Source: Vibrio methylphosphonaticus | GTDB lineage: Bacteria; Pseudomonadota; Gammaproteobacteria; Enterobacterales; Vibrionaceae | Direction: 5' to 3' | Assembly (NCBI RefSeq): GCF_023634655.1 | Contig: NZ_JAMKMS010000012.1 | Location: 95,161 to 159,160, forward strand | DNA: 64,000 nucleotides | Shown: positions 18,291 to 30,276 of the stretch, piece after piece | Layout: every line of letters starts with the position of its first letter | Numbering within the stretch: the stretch's first letter is position 1 | Made by a program: the position numbers and the translations under genes | The notes under the pieces: generated by a model | The model's input: the letters and a program-made list of their open reading frames with translations, nothing else | Databases searched by the model: none | What the model was told of the DNA's origin: nothing

Positions 18291-20726
18291 ATGGCGATTA
18301 AGCATATTCTATTCGCGTCTCTACTAGCGACCAGTGTGTCGGCGAATGGAGCTGAGGATTTTGTTGTACAGGACATTCGTATTGAAGGCTTACAGAGGGT
18401 AGCACTGGGTGCTGCACTATTGAAAATGCCTGTGCGAATTGGTGACACGGTTGATGGGAAGGATATCTCAGAGATTATTAACGCGCTCTATAAGTCTGGC
18501 AATTTTGAAGATATCAAGGTATTGCGAGATCAAGATGCGCTTGTTGTTCAGGTAAAAGAGCGTCCAACAATTGCGAGTATTTCATTCTCAGGAAATGAAG
18601 CAATTAAGGAAGAGCAGCTGCAACAAAACCTAGACGCGTCGGGCGTATTGGTTGGTGAGGCGCTTGATCGCACGACGCTGAGCAACATAGAAAAAGGATT
18701 AGAAGACTTTTACTATAGTGTGGGTAAGTACAACGCTAAAGTACAGGCGGTTGTCACTCCATTGCCACGTAATCGTTCGGATTTGAAGTTTGTCTTTTCT
18801 GAAGGTGTGTCAGCGAAAATCAAGCAGATCAACTTTATTGGTAACCAAGTCTTTACCGATGACGAGCTACGATCTCGTTTTAATTTGAACGTAGATGTTG
18901 CGTGGTGGAATTTCCTTGCCGACGACAAATACCAAAAGCAAGTCTTGGCTGGCGATATTGAAGCGTTGAAATCCTACTACCTTGATCGTGGTTACTTGAA
19001 GTTTAAAGTTGATACCACCCAAGTCTCGATCTCTCCGGATAAAAAAGGTGTCTACATTACGTTAGGCATTGATGAAGGTGCACCCTACCAAGTCGAAGGG
19101 GTGAAATTCCGCGGACAACTCATTGGTAAAGACGCTGAATTTCAAGGTATGGTTCCATTTAACGATGGCGATACGTACAACGGCTCAAGTGTTACTGCTT
19201 TAGAAGAAAATATTAAGCGGGTACTTGGTGAGTCAGGTTATGCCTATCCACAAGTTCGCACTATTCCTGAATTTGATGATGAGAATAACCAAGTATCATT
19301 GGTGATTAATGTCGAGTCGGGCAATCGTATTTATGTGCGAGACATTCGCTTTACTGGTAATAACTCAACGAAAGATGAAGTATTACGTCGTGAGATGCGT
19401 CAAATGGAAGCCAGCTGGTTGAACTCTAGATCGATTGATGTCGGTAAAGACCGATTGAATCGTCTTGGTTTCTTCGAAACGGTCGATGTACAAACGGTGC
19501 GAGTACCGGGCTCTGAAGATCAGGTTGATCTGGTTTATGACGTTAAAGAGGCCAACTCTGGCAGCGTCAACTTTGGCGTTGGCTACGGTACGGAATCGGG
19601 AATTAGCTTCCAAGTAGGTTTACAACAAGATAACTTTGCTGGTAGTGGTGACCGTGTTGGTATTAGTGCGATGACCAACAAGTACCAAAAGAACATTACC
19701 TTAGACTACCGAGACCCATACTGGAATTTAGATGGTGTCAGCTTAGGTGGGCAGATATTCTACAACGAATTTGAAGCCTCAAAAGCGGGTATTATTGACT
19801 ATACCGACCAAAGCTACGGCGGAACGCTCACTTGGGGTTTCCCGGTCGACGAATTAAACTACCTCGAATTTGGTGGTGGTTACACTCATAGTCGCCTTGG
19901 TAACATCAAAGAATACGTACAGATTGAAAAATTCTTGCAAGCTCAAGAAAAGAACCGTGATGCGGAAGGTAACCTTATTACCGATGATTTCCACATGACA
20001 GCGGCTTGGACGCGAAATAATTTAAACCGCGGTCGTTTCCCAACAGCAGGTAACCATCAAAAACTCTATGGTAAGGTGACGGTTCCTGGCTCGGATGTTC
20101 AATACTTCAAGACGCAATATGACGTTAGGCAGTATTTTCCGATAACACAAAGTCACAATTTTACGTTATTGTTAAAAGGCCGATTGGGTTACGGTAATGG
20201 TTACGGGCAAACTAATGGCAACGATAACTTGTTACCATTTTATGAGAACTTTTATGTCGGTGGCTTCTCTACGTTACGTGGCTTTAGACAGAACTCAGTA
20301 GGCCCGAAAGCGGTTTACGATGATCCAAATGGTTGCTCAAGTAATCCAGGTAGTAACAACCCATGTTATTCTGCGACAGAGCAATCTGTTGGTGGTAACG
20401 CGGTAGCGTTGGCAAGTGTTGAACTTATTGTCCCGACACCGTTCGCGTCTGATGAGTTCCGTAACCAAATTCGTACTAGTGTGTTCTTTGATGCAGCGAG
20501 TTTGTGGGATACAGAGTTTACGTATTTGTCACCGGACCCTAACATGTCAGGTCAGCAATACTATTACGATTACTCGGATCCATCGAATTATCGAGCATCC
20601 GTCGGCGTAGCGGTTCAATGGATGTCTCCAATGGGACCATTGGTATTTTCACTAGCAACACCAGTTAAGAAGTTTGAAGGTGATAAAACAGAAGCCTTCA
20701 CCTTTACGATTGGTAATACGTTCTAG
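18291..20726 (+). CDS. bamA: Outer membrane protein assembly factor BamA
   Basis: Central outer-membrane subunit of the Bam complex that folds beta-barrel proteins. The 811-residue precursor has a signal peptide (residues 1-21), five POTRA domains (about 22-420) and a 16-strand barrel ending in phenylalanine (GNTF). The loop-6 RGF motif is seen in STLRGFRQN. Two cysteines ten residues apart follow it ([12 protein letters not shown]), a spacing like that of the extracellular disulfide in the enteric protein. The ATG is at 18291. Directly followed by skp. Confidence 0.97.
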   Translation: MAIKHILFASLLATSVSANGAEDFVVQDIRIEGLQRVALGAALLKMPVRIGDTVDGKDISEIINALYKSGNFEDIKVLRDQDALVVQVKERPTIASISFSGNEAIKEEQLQQNLDASGVLVGEALDRTTLSNIEKGLEDFYYSVGKYNAKVQAVVTPLPRNRSDLKFVFSEGVSAKIKQINFIGNQVFTDDELRSRFNLNVDVAWWNFLADDKYQKQVLAGDIEALKSYYLDRGYLKFKVDTTQVSISPDKKGVYITLGIDEGAPYQVEGVKFRGQLIGKDAEFQGMVPFNDGDTYNGSSVTALEENIKRVLGESGYAYPQVRTIPEFDDENNQVSLVINVESGNRIYVRDIRFTGNNSTKDEVLRREMRQMEASWLNSRSIDVGKDRLNRLGFFETVDVQTVRVPGSEDQVDLVYDVKEANSGSVNFGVGYGTESGISFQVGLQQDNFAGSGDRVGISAMTNKYQKNITLDYRDPYWNLDGVSLGGQIFYNEFEASKAGIIDYTDQSYGGTLTWGFPVDELNYLEFGGGYTHSRLGNIKEYVQIEKFLQAQEKNRDAEGNLITDDFHMTAAWTRNNLNRGRFPTAGNHQKLYGKVTVPGSDVQYFKTQYDVRQYFPITQSHNFTLLLKGRLGYGNGYGQTNGNDNLLPFYENFYVGGFSTLRGFRQNSVGPKAVYDDPNGCSSNPGSNNPCYSATEQSVGGNAVALASVELIVPTPFASDEFRNQIRTSVFFDAASLWDTEFTYLSPDPNMSGQQYYYDYSDPSNYRASVGVAVQWMSPMGPLVFSLATPVKKFEGDKTEAFTFTIGNTF

Positions 20727-20804
20727 TACTAGAGCGCAGAATTTACACATTTAGAGCCTAGCTGATAGGCGATAAAACATTGCATATAAATAGAGGAATT
20801 GACC

Positions 20805-21314
20805 TTGAAAAACATGATGAAAGCGGCTGGTCTTGGCCTGGTAATCCTAACGTCTTCACTTTTTGCTAATGCAGCGGAAGCGGCACAAAAAATTGGTTAT
20901 GTGAATACGCTTCAGGTATTCCAAGCTTTGCCACAGCGTGAGGCAGTTCTTCAAAAGCTTCAAAGTGAATTCAAAGACAAAGCAGCTGAGTTGCAAGCCA
21001 TTCAAGCGGATGCGGCTAAGAAGATGGAAAAGCTACAACGTGATGGTGAGCTTTTAGGTACAGAAGAAGTAGAAAAACTTCGTATCGAGATCGGTCAGCT
21101 TGATAGTAAGTACAAAATCAAAGGCCAGGCTCTAGAAAAAGCGAGCCAACGTCGTGAAGCGGAAGAAAAGCAGAAGCTATTTAAAGTGATCCAAGAGGCG
21201 GTAGAGAAAGTTGCAGAGAAGCAAGGTTACGACATGATCATTGACATCCAAGCGGTAGGTTACGCGAAGGAAGAGTTCAATATTTCTCAAAACGTTATTG
21301 ATTCACTTAAGTAA
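20805..21314 (+). CDS. skp: Periplasmic chaperone Skp (OmpH)
   Basis: Trimeric periplasmic holdase that carries unfolded outer-membrane proteins to Bam. The 169-residue precursor has a signal peptide (about 1-23, cut after NAAEA) and a long charged coiled-coil region (residues 40-140) forming the tentacles. I chose the TTG at 20805: GAGGAA lies 6 nt upstream, whereas the nearest ATG at 20814 is too far from that site. A second TTG two codons earlier is less well spaced. It lies between bamA and lpxD. Confidence 0.94.
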   Translation: MKNMMKAAGLGLVILTSSLFANAAEAAQKIGYVNTLQVFQALPQREAVLQKLQSEFKDKAAELQAIQADAAKKMEKLQRDGELLGTEEVEKLRIEIGQLDSKYKIKGQALEKASQRREAEEKQKLFKVIQEAVEKVAEKQGYDMIIDIQAVGYAKEEFNISQNVIDSLK

Positions 21315-21354
21315 TTGATCTAGAAAAGCAACAGATTAACAAAGCGGTAGGACA

Positions 21355-22386
21355 ATGATGACAGAAATGACTTTAGCTCAACTTGCTGAAATCACTAATG
21401 GTGAGCTTCATGGCGATGGGGAAACTCGTATCCATGCCGTTGCGCCAATGGATAGCGCTGGTAAAGGGGAGATTACTTTCCTGACCAACGCAAAGTATGC
21501 AAAGCACTTAGCGGATAGTCATGCTTCTGCCGTCATGGTCAAAGCTTCCGAACTAGAGCATTGTCGTACGAATGCTCTAGTGGTTGCAGACCCTTATATA
21601 GCCTACGCCAAAGTGGCACAAGCCTTGGACTCAACGCCGAAAGCGGCTGAAGGGATCGCGGCGAGTGCCGTGATTTCTTCTGAGGCTAAATTGGGCGAAA
21701 ATGTGTCTGTTGGCGCCAATGCTGTGATTGAAGCAGGCGCTGAGCTGGCTGACAATGTTCGAGTTGGTGCGGGTTGCTTTATTGGTAAGGGTGCCAAACT
21801 AGGGGCTCATACTCAATTGTGGTCAAATGTCAGCATTTATCATCGTGTGGAGTTGGGTGAGCACTGCTTAGTCCAAGCAAATACTGTGATTGGCTCAGAC
21901 GGTTTTGGCTATGCAAACGAGAAAGGCGAGTGGGTAAAAATCCCACAAGTAGGCACCGTTCGTATCGGTAATCGCGTAGAAATAGGCGCTTGCACGACGA
22001 TTGATCGTGGCGCGCTGGATGATACTGTTATTGAAGATAATGTCATTATCGACAATCAGTTACAAATCGCTCACAACGTGCACATCGGATATGGTACCGC
22101 ACTTGCCGGTGGTACAATCATTGCTGGTAGCACGTCAATAGGCAAGTACTGCCAAGTTGGTGGCGGCAGTGTCATTAACGGCCATATTGAAATTGCCGAT
22201 GGTGTCATTGTTACTGGCATGGGGATGGTAATGCGAAGCATTGCAGAGAAGGGGGTTTATTCTTCTGGTATCCCATTGCAAACCAATAAAGAGTGGCGTA
22301 AAACAGCCGCTCGTGTGCATCGCATCGATGATATGAACAAGCGACTTAAAGCCGCTGAAAAACAGTTAATTGATAAAGAAGAGTAA
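21355..22386 (+). CDS. lpxD: UDP-3-O-(3-hydroxyacyl)glucosamine N-acyltransferase
   Basis: Third step of lipid A synthesis: adds the second hydroxyacyl chain, on the 2-amine. The 343-residue protein has an N-terminal uridine-binding domain (about 1-100) and then a left-handed parallel beta-helix of hexapeptide repeats. The catalytic histidine corresponds to H240 ([10 protein letters not shown]), and a C-terminal helix follows. Two consecutive ATG codons begin the frame; either could be used. It follows skp by 40 nt. Confidence 0.95.
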   Translation: MMTEMTLAQLAEITNGELHGDGETRIHAVAPMDSAGKGEITFLTNAKYAKHLADSHASAVMVKASELEHCRTNALVVADPYIAYAKVAQALDSTPKAAEGIAASAVISSEAKLGENVSVGANAVIEAGAELADNVRVGAGCFIGKGAKLGAHTQLWSNVSIYHRVELGEHCLVQANTVIGSDGFGYANEKGEWVKIPQVGTVRIGNRVEIGACTTIDRGALDDTVIEDNVIIDNQLQIAHNVHIGYGTALAGGTIIAGSTSIGKYCQVGGGSVINGHIEIADGVIVTGMGMVMRSIAEKGVYSSGIPLQTNKEWRKTAARVHRIDDMNKRLKAAEKQLIDKEE

Positions 22387-22403
22387 GACGTTTATCTTCT
22401 TTG

Positions 22404-22432
22404 AAAAAGACTCGCACTAGGCGGGTCTTTTT
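22404..22432 (+). terminator. Terminator-like hairpin between lpxD and fabZ
   Basis: A 12-bp stem with one G-U pair (AAAAAGACTCGC/GCGGGTCTTTTT) and a 5-nt loop, ending in T. Paired with a promoter before fabZ, it separates the two genes. Confidence 0.8.
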
Positions 22433-22469
22433 ATTGTTTGTTTACTTATCTACATCTTAACTACCCTAA

Positions 22470-22499
22470 CTGACACTCGAGTGGATTTGGGTATATAAT
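22470..22499 (+). promoter_or_regulatory. Probable sigma-70 promoter for fabZ
   Basis: CTGACA at 22470, an 18-nt spacer, and consensus TATAAT at 22494-22499. It lies 40 nt before the fabZ start, just after a terminator-like hairpin. Confidence 0.75.
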
Positions 22500-22539
22500 G
22501 CCTGTAGTAAGATATAAGAATTGAAATAGGAATATAGCT

Positions 22540-22992
22540 TTGAGTACTGATACTAAAATAATGACCATCACTGAAATTCAGGAACTATTACCTCACCGTT
22601 ATCCTTTTCTGTTGGTTGACCGTGTTACCGACTACGAAGAAGCAAAATACTTAAAGGCGATCAAAAACGTATCAGTTAACGAACCTCAGTTCACCGGTCA
22701 CTTTCCTCAAATGCCAGTGTTTCCTGGTGTATTGATTCTTGAAGCGATGGCTCAAGCAACTGGGCTATTGGCATTTAAATCTTTTGGCGCACCTCAGGGC
22801 AACGAGCTTTACTACTTTGCTAGTGTTGATAAAGCTAAGTTTCGTAAGCCAGTGACACCCGGTGACCAACTAGTTATTGAAGTGGAATTTCTAAAAGAGC
22901 GCCGTGGCATCGCAGCCTTTAATGGCGTCGCGAAAGTTGATGGCGAAGTTGTTTGTTCCGCTGAATTGAAATGTGCCCGTCGAGAGTTCTAG
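22540..22992 (+). CDS. fabZ: 3-hydroxyacyl-ACP dehydratase FabZ
   Basis: Dehydrates 3-hydroxyacyl-ACP in fatty acid elongation. The 150-residue hot-dog-fold protein has [11 protein letters not shown] near the N-terminus, catalytic H54 (FTGHFP) and E68 (LILEAMAQ). It starts at TTG (22540), placed 7 nt after AGGAAT; a later ATG would lose seven residues of the family N-terminus. Its stop is 1 nt before lpxA, so FabZ and LpxA, which compete for the hydroxyacyl-ACP pool, are made from the same mRNA. Confidence 0.97.
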   Translation: MSTDTKIMTITEIQELLPHRYPFLLVDRVTDYEEAKYLKAIKNVSVNEPQFTGHFPQMPVFPGVLILEAMAQATGLLAFKSFGAPQGNELYYFASVDKAKFRKPVTPGDQLVIEVEFLKERRGIAAFNGVAKVDGEVVCSAELKCARREF

Positions 22993-22993
22993 T

Positions 22994-23782
22994 ATGATTC
23001 ATGAAACCGCGAAAATTCATCCAAGTGCAGTGATTGAAGGCAATGTGTCTATTGGCGCGAACAGCAGCGTAGGCCCATTTACTTACATTTCAGGTGACGT
23101 GTCGATCGGTGAAAATAACGAAATCATGTCGCATGTTGTCATTAAAGGTAATACGACGATTGGTTGTGATAACCGCATCTTCCCACAAGCTATCATTGGT
23201 GAAGAAAACCAAGATAAAAAATACGGTGGTGAAGATACAAGAGTTATTATTGGCGATCGTAATGTGATTCGTGAAAGCGCGCAGATCCATCGCGGTACGA
23301 CTCAAGATAAAACGCAAACGGTTGTGGGTAATGATAATTTACTGTGTGTCAACGCGCATATTGCCCATGACGTGATTGTTGGAAACCATACTCATATAGG
23401 TAACAATGCTATTTTGGGTGGGCATGTGACCGTTGGTGATTATGCTGGCGTGATGGCTCTGTCCGCGATTCATCCATTCTGTACCGTCGGCGCTTATGCT
23501 TATGTTGGTGGGTGTTCAGCTGTTGTACAAGATGTCCCTGCGTATGTATTAGCGCAAGGTAATCATGCGACGCCGTTTGGTCTCAACTTAGTAGGCTTGA
23601 AGCGTAATGGTTTTGAAAAACCGGAACTGAGAGCGCTGCAAAAAGCTTATAAAGAAATGTACCGCTCTGGAAAAACCTTAGCCGAAGTGAAGCCCATTTT
23701 AGAAGAAATGGCGATAGAGTTCCCGGCTGTCCGTCGCCTGATCGACAGTTTTGAAAACTCAGAGCGTGGCATTATTCGCTAA
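22994..23782 (+). CDS. lpxA: UDP-N-acetylglucosamine acyltransferase LpxA
   Basis: First step of lipid A synthesis: reversible acylation of UDP-GlcNAc. The 262-residue protein is a trimeric hexapeptide beta-helix (many I-G-x-x-x-x repeats, residues about 5-190) with catalytic H125 (NAHIAHDV) and a C-terminal helical domain. The ATG is at 22994 directly after the fabZ stop. A terminator-like hairpin follows, so fabZ-lpxA may be a unit apart from lpxB. Confidence 0.97.
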   Translation: MIHETAKIHPSAVIEGNVSIGANSSVGPFTYISGDVSIGENNEIMSHVVIKGNTTIGCDNRIFPQAIIGEENQDKKYGGEDTRVIIGDRNVIRESAQIHRGTTQDKTQTVVGNDNLLCVNAHIAHDVIVGNHTHIGNNAILGGHVTVGDYAGVMALSAIHPFCTVGAYAYVGGCSAVVQDVPAYVLAQGNHATPFGLNLVGLKRNGFEKPELRALQKAYKEMYRSGKTLAEVKPILEEMAIEFPAVRRLIDSFENSERGIIR

Positions 23783-23820
23783 ACACAGATATGCACGTAT
23801 CGTCGACACATGACGAAAAT

Positions 23821-23855
23821 AAAAGATCGCTGGTGTGATACTTAGCGGTCTTTTT
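23821..23855 (+). terminator. Terminator-like hairpin between lpxA and lpxB
   Basis: An 11-bp stem with one G-U pair (AAAAGATCGCT/AGCGGTCTTTT) and a loop of 12 nt, followed by T. The loop is long, so efficiency may be modest. Confidence 0.65.
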
Positions 23856-23914
23856 GTCTTTTAGGTCGATAGAAGATCACTTGGGCACGAATGACGTCAA
23901 CAAAAGGAAAAAGC

Positions 23915-25054
23915 ATGGCAAGACCACTTCGAATTGGCATTGTAGCTGGTGAGCTATCCGGTGACACCTTAGGTGAAGGTTTCATAACATCAATTAAACA
24001 GCGCTACCCTGACGCGGAGTTCGTTGGGATTGGTGGGCCCAAAATGATCGCACAAGGTTGTGAGTCTCTATTTGATATGGAAGAACTTGCGGTTATGGGG
24101 CTGGTTGAGGTGTTGGGCCGCTTACGACGTTTATTGCATGTTAAGGCGGAGCTTGTCCGTTACTTTTCTGAAAACCCCGTCGATGTCTTTGTTGGTATTG
24201 ATGCCCCCGATTTCAACTTAAGGTTAGAGCTTGACCTTAAAAAGGCGGGCACGCCGACCGTGCATTATGTCAGCCCCTCCGTTTGGGCTTGGCGCCAAAA
24301 ACGCATCATTAAAATTGGCGAAGCGACTAATCTTGTGTTGGCGTTTTTGCCGTTTGAAAAGGCATTTTATGACCAGCATAATGTGCCTTGTGAATTTGTT
24401 GGTCATACGTTGGCTGATGCTATTCCTTTGCAGTCGGATCAGCACTCTGCTCGTACCCTTTTAGGTCTTGAACAGGATAAAACCTGGCTCGCAGTGCTAC
24501 CAGGAAGCCGAAATAATGAACTTAAGATGTTATCTCAGCCGTTTATCGAAACGTGTCAAAAACTGCACGCTGATAATCCAAACTTAGGTTTCGTGGTTGC
24601 TGCGGTAAATGATAAGCGCCGACAGCAGTTCGTAGAGGCTTGGAAAACCTTCGCCCCGGAGTTGGACTTTCACATCGTTCAGGACACGGCGCGAAACGTT
24701 ATCACCGCGGCTGATGTGGTGTTGCTCGCATCAGGTACCGTTGCATTAGAATGTATGCTGATAAAAAGACCAATGGTTGTTGGTTACAAAATGAATGCGG
24801 TTACCACCTTTTTAGCCAAGCGCTTGGTGAAAACCAAATACGTCTCGTTGCCTAATATTTTAGCTGATGACGGGATTGTTGAAGAGTGTTTGATGGACGC
24901 GTGTACGGTTGAAAATCTGTATAATGCGTTAGCGGTGTTATTGAACCAAGACAACACTGTGGTGCTAGATAAGTTCACTGAGATGCATCACTGGATTCGG
25001 AAAAATGCGGATGAACAAGCCGCTCAAGCTGTGTTGAAATTAATTAATAAGTGA
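23915..25054 (+). CDS. lpxB: Lipid A disaccharide synthase
   Basis: Joins UDP-2,3-diacylglucosamine and lipid X to form the lipid A disaccharide, peripherally on the inner membrane. The 379-residue GT19-family protein begins [16 protein letters not shown] and has [14 protein letters not shown] and [10 protein letters not shown] in the C-terminal half. The ATG at 23915 follows AAAGGA. It ends just before rnhB, with which a short start-stop overlap is possible. Confidence 0.97.
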   Translation: MARPLRIGIVAGELSGDTLGEGFITSIKQRYPDAEFVGIGGPKMIAQGCESLFDMEELAVMGLVEVLGRLRRLLHVKAELVRYFSENPVDVFVGIDAPDFNLRLELDLKKAGTPTVHYVSPSVWAWRQKRIIKIGEATNLVLAFLPFEKAFYDQHNVPCEFVGHTLADAIPLQSDQHSARTLLGLEQDKTWLAVLPGSRNNELKMLSQPFIETCQKLHADNPNLGFVVAAVNDKRRQQFVEAWKTFAPELDFHIVQDTARNVITAADVVLLASGTVALECMLIKRPMVVGYKMNAVTTFLAKRLVKTKYVSLPNILADDGIVEECLMDACTVENLYNALAVLLNQDNTVVLDKFTEMHHWIRKNADEQAAQAVLKLINK

Positions 25055-25059
25055 AGAAC

Positions 25060-25680
25060 ATGACCAAAAAAACGCCAGTAGAGTATCCGCCTTTTGAATA
25101 TCCGCACGGTTATAGCATGGTTGCAGGGGTGGATGAGGTTGGGCGCGGACCACTCGTTGGGGACGTTGTGACAGCCGCGGTCATTTTAGATCCTAATAAC
25201 CCGATATCGGGGCTGGCTGACTCCAAAAAGCTGTCAGAAAAAAAGCGTTTAGCGCTCTACCCAGAAATTAAAGAAAAAGCGTTGGCATGGGCGGTTGGAC
25301 GTTGTTCTCCAGAAGAGATAGATGAACTTAATATTCTTCAGGCGACGATGGTAGCAATGCAAAGAGCAGTCGCTGGGCTCCAGGTTAACCCTGACCTCGT
25401 GTTAATCGATGGTAATCGGACACCAAGTTTGCCAATGGACTCACAAGCTGTGGTTAAAGGGGATTTGCGCGTCTCAGAAATTAGCGCGGCATCTATTATT
25501 GCCAAAGTGGTTCGAGACGCTGAAATGGATGAGCTAGACAAGCGTCATCCTCAATTTGGTTTTGCCAAACACAAAGGCTATCCGACAAAGGCACACTTCG
25601 ATGCGATTGAACAACATGGCGTTATTGACGAGCACCGCAAAAGCTTTAAGCCAGTTAAGCGCGCATTGGGTATTGAATAA
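25060..25680 (+). CDS. rnhB: Ribonuclease HII
   Basis: Degrades RNA in RNA-DNA hybrids and initiates removal of misincorporated ribonucleotides. The 206-residue protein has [11 protein letters not shown] with the first two acidic ligands and LIDGN with the third; the later D in the [13 protein letters not shown] region is also present. I start it at the ATG at 25060, five nt after the lpxB stop; a GTG at 25051 that overlaps lpxB would add three residues. It is upstream of dnaE. Confidence 0.95.
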   Translation: MTKKTPVEYPPFEYPHGYSMVAGVDEVGRGPLVGDVVTAAVILDPNNPISGLADSKKLSEKKRLALYPEIKEKALAWAVGRCSPEEIDELNILQATMVAMQRAVAGLQVNPDLVLIDGNRTPSLPMDSQAVVKGDLRVSEISAASIIAKVVRDAEMDELDKRHPQFGFAKHKGYPTKAHFDAIEQHGVIDEHRKSFKPVKRALGIE

Positions 25681-25726
25681 GTAATGATGACCATGAACCA
25701 CACTATCGTGACAATTAGGATTTAGT

Positions 25727-28700
25727 ATGTCAGATCCCAAGTTTATACACCTGCGTGTACATAGTGATTTCTCTATGGTGGATGGCTTATCGAAAGTGCC
25801 GCCACTCGTTAAGAAAGTCGCTGAGATGAATATGCCCGCCATGGCGCTTACCGACTTTACTAACTTGTGTGGCTTAGTGAAGTTTTACAGTAATGCTCAT
25901 GGTTGCGGAATCAAGCCCATAATTGGTGCTGATTTTACGATGCAGTCCGATGAGTTTGGCGATGAGCTGACGGGTATTACGGTTCTTGCTATCAATAACA
26001 CCGGCTACAACAACCTGACACTATTGATTTCCAAAGCGTATCTTCGTGGTCATGTACAACATCAGCCAGTCATCGACAAAGCATGGTTGCCCGAGTTATC
26101 AGAAGGCTTAATTGTACTTTCTGGCGGTAAAAACGGTGAAGTTGGAAGGGCACTATTAAAAGGTAATCGTGCGTTAGCGAACCAATGTCTGGAGTTTTAT
26201 GAGACTCACTTTGCCGACCGATTTTATTTAGAGTTGCTGCGCACCGGTCGTGCTGACGAAGAGAGTTACTTGCACTTTGCCATTGAAATTGCTGAAGCGC
26301 GAGGCTTGCCGGTTGTTGCCACGAATGAAGTTGTTTTTGTTGAACCTGAACTGTTTGATGCTCATGAAATTCGTGTCGCGATTCATGACGGTTATACTAT
26401 TGATGATCCGAAACGACCAAAGCGTTATAGCGCGCAGCAATACCTTCGTTCTGAAGAAGAGATGTGTGAGCTGTTTGCTGATATTCCTGAGGCACTGCAA
26501 AACTCAGTAGAAATCGCAAAACGTTGTAACGTGACGGTTCGCCTAGATGAATATTTCTTGCCTGCGTTCCCAACCGAAGGGATGCTTGAAACCGACTTCT
26601 TAGTGAAAAAATCACAAGAAGGGCTAGAAGAGCGACTTGAATTTCTATTTCCTGATGAAGAAGAGCGTGTTAAGCGTCGTCCAGAATATGACGAACGTTT
26701 ACAAATAGAGCTCGATGTTGTCAATGAGATGGGTTTCCCAGGTTATTTCTTGATCGTAATGGAGTTTATCCAGTGGTCAAAAGATAATGATATCCCTGTT
26801 GGGCCTGGTCGAGGATCAGGTGCGGGTTCACTGGTTGCCTACGCACTAAAAATTACCGACTTAGATCCGTTGGAATACGACTTACTGTTCGAACGATTTT
26901 TGAACCCTGAACGTGTCTCCATGCCCGATTTTGATATCGATTTCTGTATGGATAAGCGCGATCAGGTTATCGACCATGTGGCCGAGATGTACGGTCGCGA
27001 TGCGGTATCGCAAATTATCACCTTTGGTACCATGGCGGCAAAAGCGGTTATTCGTGATGTTGGACGCGTGTTAGGGCATCCCTTTGGATTTGTAGACCGA
27101 ATTTCAAAATTGATTCCGCCTGATCCTGGAATGACACTTGAGAAAGCATTCAAAGCGGAACCCGCGCTGCCGCAATTATACGACGGCGACGAAGAAGTTC
27201 GCGATCTCATCGACATGTGCCGAATTCTTGAGGGCTGTACTCGTAATGCGGGTAAGCATGCGGGTGGTGTTGTTATCTCGCCCACCACCATCACGGATTT
27301 TGCGCCTATTTATGCAGATGCGGAGGGGAACTTCCCAGTTACCCAGTTCGACAAAAATGATGTGGAAACCGCAGGCTTAGTCAAGTTTGACTTCTTAGGG
27401 TTAAGAACACTCACGATCATTGACTGGGCGTTAGGCCTGATTAATCCTCGTTTGGAAAAAGAAGGCAAAGATCCGGTTCGTATTGAGTCGATTCCTTTAG
27501 AAGATCCGGCGTCATTTAGGTTGCTCCAAAACTCTGAAACCACCGCTGTTTTCCAGCTGGAATCGCGTGGTATGAAAGATCTGATTAAGCGACTTCAGCC
27601 TGACTGTTTTGAAGATATTATCGCGTTGGTTGCTCTGTTCCGTCCTGGTCCATTGCAATCAGGGATGGTGGATAACTTTATCGACCGTAAACATGGTCGT
27701 GAAGCGGTGTCATACCCAGATGAAAAATGGCAACATGAGTCGCTTAAAGAGACATTAGAGCCGACGTACGGCATTATCTTGTATCAAGAACAAGTTATGC
27801 AGATCGCCCAAATTCTAGCGGGATATACGCTAGGCGGCGCCGATATGCTTCGTCGTGCGATGGGTAAGAAAAAGCCAGAAGAGATGGCAAAGCAACGTAC
27901 CATTTTTGAAGAAGGTGCGGTCGCGAATGGCGTTGATGGCGAACTCTCGATGAAGATCTTCGATCTGGTAGAGAAGTTTGCAGGTTACGGTTTTAACAAA
28001 TCTCACTCTGCGGCCTATGCACTGGTGTCTTATCAGACGCTATGGCTGAAAACCCATTACCCTGCCGAGTTCATGGCGGCGGTAATGACTGCAGATATGG
28101 ACAACACCGAAAAAGTGATTGGACTGGTGGACGAATGTCTACGCATGAAGCTTAAGTTGTTGCCACCAGATATCAACTCAGGGCTGTATCGCTTTAATGT
28201 CGATGATGATGGTGCTATCGTCTACGGTATCGGCGCCATCAAAGGGGTAGGTGAAGGCCCAATTGAAGCCATTATTGATGCGCGAAACAAAGGTGGGCAT
28301 TTCCGAGACTTATTCGATTTCTGTGCGCGACTTGACCTGAAAAAAGTGAACAAGCGTGTCATAGAAAAGCTGATTATGGCAGGAGCACTCGACCGATTAG
28401 GTCCTCATCGTGCTGCTTTGATGGCGTCACTAAATGATGCAGTGAAAGCAGCCAGCCAGCATCATCAGGCTGAAGCATTCGGCCAGTCGGATATGTTTGG
28501 GGTATTGACTGAAGCACCAGAAGAAGTTGAGCACAAATACGTTCAGGTACCAGCATGGCCTGAAAAGGTGTGGTTAGAGGGAGAGCGAGAAACGCTCGGC
28601 CTTTATTTGACTGGCCATCCCATAAATGCGTATTTAAGGGAACTGAATAAATACACCAGTTGTCGACTAAATGAAGCAACGCCAACAAGACGAGATCAGT

Positions 28701-29206
28701 CGTTAACGCTTTCCGGCTTAGTTATTGCCGCGAGGGTGATGACAACAAAGCGTGGTAATCGTATTGGCTTGATGACATTGGATGACCGTTCTGGGCGTAT
28801 GGAAGTGATGTTGTTCTCAGATGCACTAGATAAATATGCTGAATTGCTCGAAAAAGACAAAATAGTGGTCGTTTCTGGACAGGTCAGCTTTGATGACTTC
28901 AATGGTGGGCTTAAAATGTCTGCCCGCGAAGTTTTAGACTTAGGAAGCGCGCGCGAGAAATTTACTCGTGGATTATCAATTTCCTTACTTGAAAAACAAA
29001 TTGATGAGCGCTTTTACCAACGCTTTACTGATATTCTAGCGCCACATAAAGCTGGAACTGTGCCGGTTAATATTTATTACCAGCGAGAAGATGCGAGAGC
29101 AAAGCTTACGCTGGGTACAGAATGGCGTGTCACACCAAACGACACGTTATTAGAAGAATTACAGCAGTTACTTGGTCAAGACCAGGTAGAACTCGAATTT
29201 AACTAA
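25727..29206 (+). CDS. dnaE: DNA polymerase III alpha subunit
   Basis: Catalytic subunit of the replicative polymerase. The 1159-residue C-family polymerase has the N-terminal PHP domain ([13 protein letters not shown]), the palm active site around MPDFDIDF (about residue 400), the thumb and fingers, and a C-terminal OB fold ([14 protein letters not shown]). The ATG at 25727 follows AGGA. DnaQ, the proofreading subunit, is encoded 8 kb away in the same window. It is followed by accA. Confidence 0.98.
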   Translation: MSDPKFIHLRVHSDFSMVDGLSKVPPLVKKVAEMNMPAMALTDFTNLCGLVKFYSNAHGCGIKPIIGADFTMQSDEFGDELTGITVLAINNTGYNNLTLLISKAYLRGHVQHQPVIDKAWLPELSEGLIVLSGGKNGEVGRALLKGNRALANQCLEFYETHFADRFYLELLRTGRADEESYLHFAIEIAEARGLPVVATNEVVFVEPELFDAHEIRVAIHDGYTIDDPKRPKRYSAQQYLRSEEEMCELFADIPEALQNSVEIAKRCNVTVRLDEYFLPAFPTEGMLETDFLVKKSQEGLEERLEFLFPDEEERVKRRPEYDERLQIELDVVNEMGFPGYFLIVMEFIQWSKDNDIPVGPGRGSGAGSLVAYALKITDLDPLEYDLLFERFLNPERVSMPDFDIDFCMDKRDQVIDHVAEMYGRDAVSQIITFGTMAAKAVIRDVGRVLGHPFGFVDRISKLIPPDPGMTLEKAFKAEPALPQLYDGDEEVRDLIDMCRILEGCTRNAGKHAGGVVISPTTITDFAPIYADAEGNFPVTQFDKNDVETAGLVKFDFLGLRTLTIIDWALGLINPRLEKEGKDPVRIESIPLEDPASFRLLQNSETTAVFQLESRGMKDLIKRLQPDCFEDIIALVALFRPGPLQSGMVDNFIDRKHGREAVSYPDEKWQHESLKETLEPTYGIILYQEQVMQIAQILAGYTLGGADMLRRAMGKKKPEEMAKQRTIFEEGAVANGVDGELSMKIFDLVEKFAGYGFNKSHSAAYALVSYQTLWLKTHYPAEFMAAVMTADMDNTEKVIGLVDECLRMKLKLLPPDINSGLYRFNVDDDGAIVYGIGAIKGVGEGPIEAIIDARNKGGHFRDLFDFCARLDLKKVNKRVIEKLIMAGALDRLGPHRAALMASLNDAVKAASQHHQAEAFGQSDMFGVLTEAPEEVEHKYVQVPAWPEKVWLEGERETLGLYLTGHPINAYLRELNKYTSCRLNEATPTRRDQSLTLSGLVIAARVMTTKRGNRIGLMTLDDRSGRMEVMLFSDALDKYAELLEKDKIVVVSGQVSFDDFNGGLKMSAREVLDLGSAREKFTRGLSISLLEKQIDERFYQRFTDILAPHKAGTVPVNIYYQREDARAKLTLGTEWRVTPNDTLLEELQQLLGQDQVELEFN

Positions 29207-29212
29207 TTGGGT

Positions 29213-29231
29213 CCTCAATATTATCTTGAGG
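29213..29231 (+). other. Short hairpin between dnaE and accA
   Basis: A 6-bp stem (CCTCAA/TTGAGG) with a 7-nt loop and no T-run. Probably not a terminator; perhaps a mild stability element. Confidence 0.35.
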
Positions 29232-29254
29232 GCTGAATCGAAAAGGATTCATTG

Positions 29255-30214
29255 ATGAGCTTGAACTTTCTTGAATTTGAAAAGCCAATTGCAGAACTAG
29301 AAGCTAAAATTGAAGCCTTGCGCGATGTATCTCGCCATGGTGGTGATAGTGCGATTGATTTAGACAAAGAAATCGAACAACTAGAGAAAAAAAGCCTAGA
29401 GCTTAAAAAGAAGATCTTTAGTGATTTAGGCGCTTGGCAAGTCGCACAATTGGCTCGTCACCCTCAGCGCCCTTATACGCTCGATTACATCGAGCACGTG
29501 TTTACTGAGTTCGATGAGCTAGCAGGTGATCGTGCTTTTGCTGACGATAAAGCGATCGTTGGTGGTATGGCGCGATTGGACGGTCGTCCAGTGATGATTA
29601 TTGGTCATCAAAAGGGCCGTGAAACGAAAGAAAAAGTGAAGCGCAACTTTGGTATGCCAAAACCCGAAGGCTATCGTAAAGCATTGCGTTTAATGGAAAC
29701 GGCAGAACGTTTCCAAATGCCTATCATTACGTTTATTGATACGGCTGGCGCGTACCCAGGTGTTGGCGCTGAAGAGCGCGGTCAATCAGAAGCAATCGCT
29801 AAGAACCTTAAAGTGATGTCAGGTCTGACAGTACCGGTTATTTGTACGGTTGTTGGCGAAGGTGGTTCTGGTGGTGCACTGGCCATTGGTGTGGGTGATT
29901 ACGTGAATATGCTTCAATACTCCACGTATTCGGTAATCTCGCCGGAAGGTTGTGCGTCTATTTTATGGCGTGATTCAGACAAAGCACCGCAAGCGGCTGA
30001 AGCGATGGGCCTAGTTGCCCCTCGTCTAAAAGAGCTGGAGCTGATTGATGATATCATTGAGGAGCCGTTGGGTGGCGCTCACCGTGATCCAATTAAGATG
30101 GCAGAAAATCTCAAGGCAACGCTAGTGCGTCAACTTGAAGACCTGGACCAGCTGGATCATGAATCGTTGCTTGAGCGTCGTTATAAGCGTTTAATGAGTT
30201 ACGGCTACTGTTAA
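29255..30214 (+). CDS. accA: Acetyl-CoA carboxylase carboxyltransferase alpha subunit
   Basis: With AccD, transfers the carboxyl from biotin to acetyl-CoA to make malonyl-CoA, committing carbon to fatty acids. The 319-residue protein has a helical N-terminal stretch ([14 protein letters not shown]) and a crotonase-like core with [18 protein letters not shown] and [12 protein letters not shown]. The ATG at 29255 follows AAAAGGA. It feeds the fatty acid steps of FabZ and the lipid A genes upstream. Confidence 0.98.
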   Translation: MSLNFLEFEKPIAELEAKIEALRDVSRHGGDSAIDLDKEIEQLEKKSLELKKKIFSDLGAWQVAQLARHPQRPYTLDYIEHVFTEFDELAGDRAFADDKAIVGGMARLDGRPVMIIGHQKGRETKEKVKRNFGMPKPEGYRKALRLMETAERFQMPIITFIDTAGAYPGVGAEERGQSEAIAKNLKVMSGLTVPVICTVVGEGGSGGALAIGVGDYVNMLQYSTYSVISPEGCASILWRDSDKAPQAAEAMGLVAPRLKELELIDDIIEEPLGGAHRDPIKMAENLKATLVRQLEDLDQLDHESLLERRYKRLMSYGYC

Positions 30215-30231
30215 GCTCATCTCATTAGTAT

Positions 30232-30264
30232 AATAAAGCGAGCATAGGCTCGCTTTATTTGTTT
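30232..30264 (+). terminator. Terminator after accA
   Basis: A 12-bp perfect stem (AATAAAGCGAGC/GCTCGCTTTATT) with a 4-nt loop and T-rich tail. It lies just before the tilS ribosome site, so some read-through is probably needed. Confidence 0.8.
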
Positions 30265-30276
30265 TTAGGATCCGCA

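Noticed and set aside
27327..27355. Sigma-E-like GGAACTT inside dnaE
   Set aside because: The downstream box does not fit the TCTRA pattern and no stress gene lies nearby.
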